Positions 36,101-48,100 of a DNA stretch of 64,000 nt are shown piece by piece. Origin of the DNA: Cardinalis cardinalis (Eukaryota; Chordata; Aves; Passeriformes; Cardinalidae); assembly GCA_014549065.1 (NCBI GenBank), contig JACDOX010000131.1, positions 793,212 to 857,211 of the forward strand, given 5' to 3'. Every line of letters starts with the position of its first letter. The stretch's first letter is position 1. The position numbers and the translations under genes were made by a program. The notes below the pieces were generated by a model. It was not told where the DNA came from. It saw only the letters and a program-made list of their open reading frames with translations, and did not search any database.

Positions 36101-39100
36101 TTTGTTGATGGTAAAAGGAGGAGACTGAGTTGAACTTTTATTTTGGGTGGATGTCTAGACACAGACATTTATCCCAGGGGGAAGATGGAATGGAGAGCAG
36201 TTGGCTGGTGTGAAGTTTGGGATGCTTGGTGTAAGCTCTGTTTCTGAAATCCATTATGTGATTAGATATGCTTGGAGCAATGCCTGATGCAAAATTCCTG
36301 GTATTTCTTTGGCAAGTGTCTTGCAAGCTGTGTGTTGCCCCTTCTGCTGTTCATTTGAAAACTGTGCCATCAAAATGAGACTGGGAATTACTTTTTCAGG
36401 TCCCTGCTGCATCCCAAGTCCAGGACGTGGAGAACCTGTGAGTATGCAGAGTAGCACTTCCTCAAGTGCCTGCTGGGAATATGCATTGAGTTTATCTCCA
36501 GCTGGAATGTTTGAATTGCTGTCAGGAATTTCATGGGCTTTGCTAAAATAAGCTGTTAGTGCTGGTGGCTGCTGCCATGCCTGGTGTCCCTGCCCTGAGC
36601 TGTGTGCTCTCACACTGGGAATGTGCACCCAGGGCTCTATTAACCAGTGGAATTGCTGCTGCTGCTCATGTCTGGTGCTAATTCCTCCTGCTGTTCAGCA
36701 TGTTGGAGGTTGCAGTGCCCCTGGCTCAGTCGGTGGCAGCAGTGAACAGATCCCCTTTGTGCCTTTTTCAGGCTGAGATGCAGTAGCCAATTCTAAGCTC
36801 CTGTTTTATAGAGAAATGCTGCCAGGCTTTCCTCTGCTTTGTCTGGCTGCTCCAAGTCAGAGGAAGGTTGGATGAGGCTGTGCCAGGAAGGGATCTGTCT
36901 GCAAAGCAGCTCCTGGGCTGTGCTGCTGTCCCAGCAGAGCTCTGGTACAGCCTGTGTGTGGTACCTGAGGCAGCCTCAGCACACAAAATGTATTTATCTC
37001 CTGCTGCACAAACTGCCCCAGTGTGGCTGTCCCTTTTTAGCATAAATTCTTCAGCATTTTTTCCCCTACTTTAACCCTTTCTCCTTACTTTCTAAACCAT
37101 CTCTGCAGGTTGAAAGGGGAAGAAGAAAAAATGAAGAAGTTGAAAGCTTTGGTGGAAGAAAAAGAGAGAGAAATTGCAAACCAAGTAAAACAGTTACAGG
37201 TAAAGTTTACACCTTATCTTGAGGAGNGTGTATATCTCTATATATATACAGAGTAGAGTGTATATCCATATATAATATATCTCTATTTATACATGAGTAT
37301 ATATTGCCTTTTTTCTTTCAACAGGATGTGCAAAAAGAAAATGAATCCTTCAAAGCTCAAATACAGGAATTAAAGCAGGAGAACTGCAAACAGGTACAGC
37401 TTCCAATTGCAGTGTTACTGAGAGAAGTCAAAAGTGGGTGNTGGTAGCTTGCATGGAAAACCAGGAGTTGTACTGCCCATGGAAATCCAGGGGCACCTTT
37501 GGGGTTGGGTTGTACTGAGCCAGCTTTTCTGGCTGTTGCATATCTGTTCTTGCTTCCTTTTATCATATGGGTTTGCAGCCTTGTGCTCCTTTTATGCCTG
37601 CTGTGTTCCTGGCCAGAGGAGGCTGCACAGGGCTCCCTCAAGGGCCCAGAGTGCAGCTCTGTGGTGTTGCAGCAGTGCCTGTGAACAAGGCACATCCTGG
37701 TCTCTGCTGCTGCTCTGCTCCTAACACATCTCTGATCTCTTTGTAGGCATCTCTGGCTGTCCAAAGCGAGGAGCTGCTGCAAGTGTGAGTACTGCCAGNT
37801 TGTTGAATGCATTGGAGAATTGATTCAGTTCACTTAATTGCTCAGGAAATTTAGAAATAAATGCCAAATGTACAATATCAGACGATGTGAAGTGGCCAGT
37901 AAAAAAGCAATAAATTAAATTACTGTCTCATAGAAGTTGAGCATGGCAAATTCTGCTCACAGTGCTAATCCTCAGGTGTAATCTCCTGCAGACAGTGCTG
38001 GCAATGTGTTGTGCCCACCATAGAGGCAAGCCTTGATTGATGTTATTTTGAATGCATGCCAGCTCAGCTTATGGCTGAAGAGTTAAATGTTGGTGTTTCA
38101 AGCAAAAGTGACAGGTTTTTTTCTTGGAACTTCAGCTTAGCAGAGGGTTGTTCCTATTACAAAACCATCTGGAAGTCTCTTCCAGGGAAAACCTCAGGGG
38201 TAAAAGTGTGTTATAATGTGGGGCTGAAGCACATTAAATAACTATGTGGTAGCTAATGCTATATTGTGCTAAGCAAATTGCCACTGTCATGCATTTTTAG
38301 CTGGCTGAATTATTTGTCTTTCAAGTTAAATGACTTACAAATTGTGGATTAGGTGCTTGAAAGGGAACACTCTCATCCAGCAGGCAGTGCCTGTTCTGTG
38401 GTGTTGTACTGGCGTGGGCTGGCTGACTCTACCCTCAGCTAATGTGTTGCCTTTCCATGGCCCTGCTAAATGTGTGCAGATGCCTGTTGTAGGCAAACAA
38501 CAGCTTTACAATGGGTTTGCTCAGGCTGAGTGCTTCAGGGAGCAGTGGGAAGCAGGCGATGCTGCCAAGTCAGTGAAAACAGCTTTTCAGAGAGAGCTGC
38601 AAAGGGAAGGGAAGGCAAGTTANTGTGTGGGAAAGGGTGTCAGTGCTTCACTGGGAATTTCTTCAATGTCTCCTGACTTGTTTGTGGTTCCCTTTGTTAA
38701 TTCAGGGTTGCAGGCAAAGAGAAGGAAATTGCCAATCTCCAGAGCGAGCTCGCCTCTCAGAGAAATGCTTTTGAGCAGCAGAGGAAAAAGAACAACGTAA
38801 GGAAATCCTTCCCCCACCACTACAGAAAAAACCCCCAAAACAACCAAACCTGTGTTGCCAGCACTCCTTGAGGCCTGGGGCATTTTGCAGAGAGTGTTTC
38901 TGACAGCTGTATCGTGTCCCTGGGTGCTCCTTTCCTCTTGGGAGTGCCCCAGCACACCTGACTTCACTGCTCAGAGTTGTGTCAGCTCCTGGATTTGTGG
39001 ATTGGATGAGAGGAAGGAGATTTGCTAGGGGACACATCCCACAGCAAGTTCTTGGATTTGGATTCAAACTGGTTAACCCTGTTCAGAAACATGTCCTTTG

Positions 39101-42100
39101 CCAAGGGCAGGGAGGGTGGGAGGAGGAAAGGGGCTGTGCTGTGACAGAGTTCTGGTCCTTGTGTGGGGACATGGGGCAGGAATTACCTCCAGGGTGCTCA
39201 GATCTGGCTTTTCCCAATTCCTGAGAGTGGCTAATCCTGATTTTCCAAAGGAAGTAAAGGACTGAGCCTTCCTGCAGCTGCTGATGGTGCAGTCTGGGTT
39301 CTTTGTAGATGGAATTAAAGATTGTATCTTCCATCACAGAGCTGTGGAGTTACTTCCTTGTAATGCATTACCAGTGCAGGGCAAGGGAGTGTTGTCTTTT
39401 ATATGGAAGAAAGTTAAAATACAGGGTGTTTATCTCACCTGTCTCTCCTTGATACCCTGTAAAATCCAATGAATACCAGGCAATAAGCTTTATTTCTTAA
39501 TAGTCAGACAATCAAAGGAAAATGCACAAAGAAAATATTGAGAACTTTTGAGCAAGGAGTGCTGTTTAAGAGCTGAAATAAAGTAGAGAGAAAGAGGCTA
39601 AGTAGTCTGAGAAGACAGATGATGAGCTGGAAAGGTAGAACAGAAGGTTTGTTTCCTGCAGATTCACAAGGTCCCNATACCCTTTGTGCTGCAGGCAAAG
39701 TCTGGCTGCTGCTAAAGGCAGACCAGGCTTGTAGGTCCCAGCTTTTTCTCAGTTTTATCCAATGGTGTGTTTATATCCTGTGAACAGCCCTTAGGATTGT
39801 GGGCTGATAGGAGTGGTGAAGTAAAACTAGTGTAGGTGCTTGCTAGGCTTCTGATGAATTCAAAATGCAACCTTTCCAAAATAACCCTTTGCTAAAGGAG
39901 ATTTGCTCTGAGGGTTGGAAAAGATTCAATCTAAATCCCAAGCACTGTAATCTCCTTGCTGCAAGGCCCCACCATCCTTCAGAAGAGCTGTGAGGTGCTC
40001 TTAGAAGAGCTCTCGGGCTCTCACTGATTGTGTTGACATCTTGTGGAGTACACGTTTGATGACCTCGCCAAGAAAGACACAAGGAGGGTGGCCCCGTGGC
40101 CTTCCCACGTGGATCTGGGATGTGGGAATCCCAGAGCCTCCCAGGAGGGCTGCTGAGCAGCAAACCAGCTCTCAGTGGGTGCAGTGGAGAGAGCTGCAAG
40201 CCCTGAGCTGTGCGNTCCCGAAATCGGCGCCGGGGTTCGGGCTGGGGTGTGGTTGCAGGATCAGGGGTGTGAATGTGCACACCTCCGTGTCTCCTGGGTC
40301 CATGCTGGGTTCTGCACTGCAACATGCCTAACACTCCGTTGTGTAATCTGTGGTTTGGTGTCTGTGTTCCTCACTACTTTTGAAAACTTCCCTCTTTCTT
40401 CTTACAAGTGCAGTCAAAGTGTGGGGTCGCTGTAGTGATAACGCTCTGCAGTAACAATTGCATCAGTGTTGGACATGGGGACAGGTTGGGTAGAAATTGG
40501 CATTTTCCCTCCCACTTTTCATTCAGANTCTTTGAACATCACACTTGTTTTTGCTAGTGTATGTCGTACTCCCCAGCAAAATCACCTTGCAGTAACCAGC
40601 ATTTAAATGCAAATGGTGGAATTTAATGGGAAATATTTCTCTGAAGTAAAAGCACAAACAGTTTGAATATTGGCTGAACTGAAATCATTCTTTCTAAAAA
40701 TGATTAGGACCTTCGGGAGAAAAACTGGGAAGCAATGGAAGCATTGGCATCAACTGAAAAATTGCTGCAGGACAAAGTGAACAAGACTGCCAAGGTTGTA
40801 ATGTTGACTGCTAGAAATGATCCATTAAGCCAGAAGCAGATCTGCAGCTGGTTCTTTAAGTGAAATGGAGACATTTAACTTTTACTGCAGTTTAAGTATA
40901 ACCTCTTCTGAGTGATCATTCATATACTTTCACCTCTGCTTCTTCCTGTTGTCTTTAGGTTGTTTGTTTTTTTTTTTTTTGAATGGTTAGTTTGTGGGCA
41001 TGCTGACTTTTGATTTCTGTTAGCATAATTGTTAGAGCTGTTGTGAATTGGTTTTGATTTGTGGGGAGCTGCAGATGAAAAGTTGTGCTGGTGAGCAACC
41101 TGCTTTCTTCTACTGGGCTTTGGCTGTGCTTGAACAGATCTGTTGGTCCTGGGAAGAACCAGGACTAAATTATTATTATTANTAAAAAATCTNGGAGCTT
41201 CTCAGAAAATTCTCACCACAGCTGTGAATTTCCTTCTCGAAGGCACGTGAAGCTTGACAGGGAATATTGGACCAGTGTTCAAAATGATATGGGATGTGAT
41301 TTGCTTGTGTTTGCCATGGGCCTGATTCAGTGTTCATTGCCACTGTGCAGAACTCAAAAAGAAAAAGCATCCAACTAACCCTAAGAGCAGCAGCCAGGAG
41401 CAGAGGAGCTCTGCTTTGGGGTTGTGTGTCTGTTCTGGAGCCTGTCCCTGCTCNCACTGTGTGCCAATGCTTGCCTGCTTTCTCCTGCAGCTGGAGGACT
41501 TCAGCAAAGCCTTTTGCCCCTTCCTGGTGGCTCCTAAATTGCTGCCAGCTAACACCCAGCACAGCCTCACCACCCAATGTCTCCTGTCTGTTTCTGTCTC
41601 TGGATCTCAACCTGCTCACGCCACCGATCCCTTGCAGCAGAGGAACTCAGAGCAGCACTGATGTCAGAGGGAAAAACAATCCCAAATTATCAGTGGAGGA
41701 TTTTGGCTGAAAGCTGCCCTTCTGTGCAGTGTTTCAGGCTTTCCACATTGGAGTTTAAATGAGAGCCTGAGTGTTGTATGGCTAAACTAACCCAATGTGC
41801 CACAAGCCCAGCGAGCACATGTCCTGTGGCTGCTGCTTTTAATGTTAAATACATGGAAGGGCAGATCTGTGGTGCCTGTGGCTCTGGGTATTTATATTTG
41901 CAGAGCACTAACAAAAAACGCCTGGAGATTGTCACACAGCTCTAATAATTATCTNCCATTGCATCCAGGGTTGGGAAAAGAGGATGTAAGTGGCTTCCTC
42001 TTAAGTTTTTAAAAGTAATGTTTAAAAGTCTTGCTTTCTTGGCCTGGTTCAAATGTGCATTAACACAAAGTTTCCTTTTGATTTTAATTCTCTGTTTCCA

Positions 42101-45100
42101 AAGTGATGACGTTGTCTTACAGTGATTTTTTTCACACCTAAAATTATCTTAAAAGTACAGATTGGAAAATAAAAGTAGTTGATTGACTAAACCATTTGAT
42201 TTTGAGCTCACTTCACTTGAGTGGCAGGGCTGGTGCGATCCGTGGGTGCAGTTACTCAGCACAGTGCAGTTTGTGTTGTGGACAAGTGAACAATGGTGTA
42301 ATTTCTGTACAAACAGGCTAGATTGGAGGAGAACTTCAGAAAATAAAAGCTTAAGTGAGAGCAAATGCAAAGGCCAAATTCTGAAGCAATTTGGTGCTCA
42401 TTTCTGAAGCAATTTACTGCAATTTTAGAGACTCTAGCTCCTTTCTCACTTAGAAAAAGACTTCCTGGGTTAAGTAAATTGCTGTAGGCAGAGGAGAGGC
42501 TGTTGCCAGGTCGGTGAGAGTGGTGCCCAGTGTCACCTGTGCCCTCCTCTTGCTCTAGGAGAAGCAGCAGCACTTGGAAGCTGCCGAGGTGGAGACGCGC
42601 CGGCTCCTCCAGAAGCTCTTCCCCAAAGTCTCTCTTCCTTCCAACATGGTAAGAGAAGTGGATCTTCTTAACCTCCTGCTGGGCTCAGGGAGCTCTGCTC
42701 CTGCTGGGCTGGGCAGTCCTGGAGTGTTCCCTCACAGCCCCTCTGTCCCAGGGTTTTTGCAGCGGGGTCAGAGTGTCTCTCGCTGGTGGTGCCTGTACTT
42801 GCACAGGGAAGCAAAGCTATGGATGAGGTGCTTCAAGAAGTGTTAAAAGAGCAAAAGAAACATTATTACCTTGTGATTTTTATGCCCCAACATCTGATTT
42901 ACCTGGCTGTTTTACCGTGTGTCTCACTGAGATAGTAAATGTTCAGGGGTGGATGATGCCTGCTGTGTTTGCTCACTGGCACAAAGGGATCTCTGTATTC
43001 CCAACCTTTCCAGAGGAGCTGCAGTGCCTCTGTGACACTTAATACAATTTAGGGGGCTTTATTTTGTNCCCAAGCACTGATTTCCCANTTTATATTTTAT
43101 ATTTTTGNTGGCTTTCAGTGATTTTTGGTGAATTTCAGTGATTTTTCATGGAGAATGCCCTGGGTTCATGGGGTTCAGATGGGGTGAATAACATCAAGTG
43201 AGTCTGGAAACATGGGTGCATTTCATTTATAACCCCTAGAGGTTTTGAAAATTCATATTTAAAATTGTTCCTAAATGTGCTTAAGTAAGTATCCTGATAA
43301 AAGGACTTTCTGTAGAGTTATAAAACAACCTTCTTAGAGTTATACAGCATCTGCTTGAAGTGCTCAGGGGTTTGGGGAGAGATTCCTTTGAATCTTCAGA
43401 TGCTTATGCAGAGCCCTGACACTTGCAGGGAGTCCTCTGTCACCCAGCTGCATCTCAGCTCATCCAGGCCCCCTGAGCTGGGTGTGTGTCTCATCACCTC
43501 GTGCTCCTGGGCTGCTGCCAGCTGTGTGTGGCTGAACAACAACCATGGGGCTGTGTGTGAGCTCCAGGGACTTGGGGCACTGCTCCCTCTGCAGTGGGGA
43601 GGGAAATGTCCTGAGGAGAGCTCTCCTGAGGTTATTCTCAGCCTAAACTGATTGATTTCCCAACAGAGCCACAGTGAGTGGATATGTGGGTTTGAAAAGA
43701 TGGCTAAAGAATACCTAAGAGAGGCTTCAGGATCTGAAGATGTCAAGGTAGGCACAAAAGGTGGACAGCTGGTGTGTGGGGTAATGGATTTGTCCAGTAT
43801 AAATCTTACAAATTGTGCTGTGGGTTGGGAAGTTCAGGTTCTCAGACAAGTCACAAGAAAATTATTTTGTATTATCTCTAGAATGGTTTGGGTTAAATAT
43901 CTTCCATTTCTAGCCCCCCTGCCTTGGCCAGGGTTGCCAGTCCCTAGACCAGGTTCTTCAAGCCTTATCCAGCCTGACCTTGAACANTTCCAGAGATGAG
44001 TCAGCCACAGTTTCTCTGGGCAACCTGCTGTTCAGATATTCACAGAAATGTATTTGCATCTTTGCTAAGTACCTTGTGGAATTGTCAGTTCATCAAATTG
44101 AAAATCCCCATTCTCTTATTTAAAGTGATGGGGTTTTTTTACAGTAACTCAGTTTGTGACTGAGTATTGAGAGTTGTAGGTGAACACTGCACTTGCTGTT
44201 ATTTTTTTGTGGGTTGGAAAGACAGACCTGCCTAGGAGTGATACCAGCTTGTTGAAATAAGATGAACAGAACTGAAATCCATCCACTGAGATGTGACTCT
44301 TGTGGTGCTTTTCCTCCTTTGCCAGGCTATGGAGCAGAAGTTGAAGGAGGCTGAGGAAATGCACATCCTGCTGCAGCTGGAGTGTGAGAAATACAAATCT
44401 GTTCTGGCAGAGACAGTAAGTGGGATGCCTGGTCACCTCTGTGATGTTCCAGCTGCCTTTCTTCTGCTCTGAGCTTTCAAATCCCTCTCTCTTCTTAGGA
44501 GGGGATTTTGCAAAGGCTACAGAGGAGTGTGGAAGAGGAAGAAAGCAAATGGAAGATAAAAGTTGAAGAATCACAGAAGGAACTTAAACAGGTATTTCTG
44601 AANTTGGTTTTTTTCTCCTCAGCAGCCAGGCAGGCTCTGCTTGAAGTCACAGGGGGGTGTCTGAGCTCTGTGAAGGCAGGTGTGGAACAGCCCTGGCTGC
44701 CTGGTTTGATGTGTGCATGGCCAGGGGATGAAAAAGGTGAAGCCTGCANCAAGTATAATAGGAATGATTCCTCATATCAGTGGTGTTCTGGTGCTCTGAT
44801 GCTTTGCTTCATGTAAAGGCTGGGTTTTCATTTTTGAAGGAATCTATTTCCACNAAAGAGACTGAAAAATGGAGGGTTTGTTGATATCTTTAGATTTGTG
44901 TCACTATTTCTGTTGCCATTTTTACAGGAGCAAGAAAAACAAACAGCACAGGTCTAAAGTCTTTGGCCATTATGATAAATCTGTGTCACAGTCCCAGAAT
45001 CACAGANTGGTTTGGGTTGGAAGGACCTTAAAGCTCATCCAGTTCCACCCCTGCCATGGCAGGGACACCTTCCACTGTCCCAGGTNGCTCCAAGCCCTGT

Positions 45101-48100
45101 NCANCCTGGCCTTGGGCACTNCCAGGGATGGGGAGTCCTTTGCAGATGCTGCAGGAAGCAGCCAAATAATAAATAATAATATTAATGCTGATGGGATAGG
45201 AAGCNAGAGATTGAATGTACAAGTGTCCCACTAATGTGGGGAAATATAAATGTGCCCAGAAATACAAATTTTTCTGATCCTGGTAACTTGGACTCTATTT
45301 TTATTTGAGCATAGGGTTTTTTCTGAGTATATTTGTGAGCAGATACAGACTCNTTGTGCTAAAATTGAAGTATCATAGAATCATAGCAGTTTTCTGAAAG
45401 CTGTTAAATTGCTGCTCAGTCCATTTTGGTCAACTAATTACACTTGAAATTGCCTGCAAAGCTTTCCTTTTAGGAAGGCTCTGTTGATAGCAAAAGTGGG
45501 AAGAAAAAGGGCTTTTATNTTTATTTTCTAATCTAGCGTTAAAGTAGGTCAAACAGNTTTTTTTTTTTTNAAGTAATTTCTAAAGTATCTGTGCTTAGTA
45601 AATTTGAGTGCCACTGTGTAAGCCTGGCAGCAAACAGATGATTTATAAACATCTTGTTTGAGGGGCTTATAAAGGCTGTCAGATCTGGAACTATAGATGT
45701 GCTGCCATCTGCTGCACTTACACAGCCCCAAATAAGGCTAAAAATGCTGGGTTTGGGTACAGGGATGGTGAATACTCCCAGTCTGGGGAGGATATTTTCC
45801 TTACCACGGCTAATGGACAACTGCTTCTATTCCAAATCTTTCAGCCCTGTGGGCTCTAAGTATGTCAAAGAACTTGGGCTGGGAATAGATAGGAATGGTG
45901 TAGATTCAGTAAATTGAATTATTTGAGTGAGCATCTTATTTTATTCAGCCACTCTGATTTCGTCCTTAATATTTTTAGGATGAAATATTTAGATATTTAG
46001 GATAAAATATTATAGATCATTTCTACAACAATATTCTAGATGATAATTTCTACAATATTATAGGTAATTTATTAGAGATTTCTACAATATTGCAGATAAT
46101 TTCTTTGTGAATTTATGCAGAGTTTGTCTCAGACCAACCCAACTAAATATCTTTATTTTTCCNCCAAACTGCAGATGCGTTCCGTGGTCACTTCTTTGCA
46201 GCACGAGGTGGAGAGGTTAAAGGAAGAAAACAAAGAAGTTGAAACTGTAGGTGCAGGTGTTTTTTTTCTTCTTGTCTGTGAAGCTTTATGTTGTTGAAAC
46301 ACAGTTTAGGCTTGTGCTGTAAATCTGAACTTTCCCCAGCCTGTGCTGCAGTTTAACCTGAGCCTTTGGGGCAGGGTTTTTAAAAGGCAGAGAAGCTGGA
46401 AAGTTCTTCTGGTTTTTACTTCTGTACTCACCCACTGGGGCTCTTTCCTGGNAGACTGAGCAGTTCACTGCTTGTTGACAATCATGGGCTTGATTCTTTC
46501 TCTTTGTATCTTATTTTTGATGTTTAAATCTGCAATCTGATGTTTAAATCTGTGCAATCGCTGGGCTTGAAATGCTCTCAAACATCATGGAATATTTGAT
46601 AGAAATTTACAGCCAATTAAAGGCAAATAATCAAGCCAATAATCAAGCAAATGATACTGCAAGGAAACACTGGAAACATCTGTTTTAACTCTGTTTTTCT
46701 GTTTCTAGCTTAAAAAAGAGAGAGAACATTTGGAAAGTGAACTAGAAAAGGCAGAAATAGAACGATCCACTTATGTTTCAGAAGTCAGAGAGGTAAACAC
46801 AATTGTCCAAGCTGTATTTTTTTTTTCTTTTGGTTACCAGTTGCCTGGCAAACTAACCTTGTGCTTAGCCCCTGTGGCTGAGGAGTTTGTGTGCTTGTGA
46901 CCTTAGGCTAGAGCAGCACACTAATAACTGAGCAGAAGAGAACGGGCATACTAAGGAGACAAATCCTAAAAACTCTAAACTTCATTTCAGCTCAAAGATC
47001 TCTTGACTGAATTGCAGAAAAAACTTGATGATTCATATTCTGAAGCAGTAAGACAGAATGAAGAGTTAAATTTGGTAAGAAGCTTGTTGGGCACAAACGA
47101 GGCTCCCAGCATACGTCTGAAGCGGAGACTTATTTCAAATCCTGTCTGTTCTGCTAACCTCTTCAGCCTGATATTTTTGTCCATTGAAATCATTTATGTA
47201 GTCTGACTTTTACAATTTGTCTCTTTTCTCTGCTCCTAACAATAGCATGTCTGGTTCTTAAGACTTTTTCCCAAAGTCTGTAAGACTTTCATTCCTGAAA
47301 CTTCTTGAGAAGATTTGCAGTGTAGGCATATGCAGCAGCAAATGTAATGTCCTTGGAGCAACAAAAGTGGTGCTCTCATCAGTTTAACTGGAGGATTATT
47401 CTTCTCTGGTGGATTTTTTTTTNCCCCNAAAAGCTTTTGAGGATGCAGCAGTGCTATCCCCTCTCTGACTCTGCAGAGCCTTTTCCATCCTGCTCTGTAT
47501 GAACAGAAATTGGCCAGACCCAAAGTTGGATGAATTCAGAGTATTCAGCCATTCAGCTGCTGACACCCTGCTGTGGCTGAATGGCTGTGCTGGCTTGGTG
47601 CTTGCATGTGTTCCAGCCTGTTTGGCTAGAAATGCTTCCAGCCAATAATGCTCCTATAGCAGCTTTCTCAAGAAGGACTTGGATTAACAGGATAGACCCA
47701 AGGATGCATGGTTTTCCATTTTGAGCCCTTTCCCTTCTCACTTGTTTCAGTGACCTGTTTTTTAAGGCTGCAGGAGTAGTCAAAGCCTTCTTCTGCTTGT
47801 GTTTGGCCAGTGCTTTCCTGCTCCTGAGCCAGAATCAGGGAGAGTTGTCCCTGTCACCGTGTCTGTGGGATGATGGGACAGCCAGGCTACTGCCACTGAT
47901 GTAACTGGGCTGAAATAGCTGATTGAGAAAAATAACCACCACCACAGTAACAATGTGCTGAAGTTAATGGTACACTAGCCTCAGCAAGCAAAGCCTCTCA
48001 TTCTGAAAGCAAGGAAAATGGGAATTGAGTGCATATCTGGGAGTTAATCAGTAAACACCAACCTCTTTGAGGTAGCAATTTATTATGTCTGTGCACAACA

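Larger units (their letters stand above)
44592..46174 (+). other. KTN1 intron 36
   Basis: The intron spans 1.6 kb and contains a CR1 copy and a degenerate AT-rich tandem repeat; no gene. Confidence 0.77.

Noticed and set aside
21736..38796. Reading the repeated exons as separate duplicated genes or as a CRISPR-like array
   Set aside because: All units share one frame, have splice sites and assemble into one kinectin rod; the repeats are protein modules separated by introns of very unequal length.
45370..45392. CATAGAATCATAG motif as another CR1 copy
   Set aside because: It resembles the CR1 terminal repeat but no CR1 body follows; too short to call.
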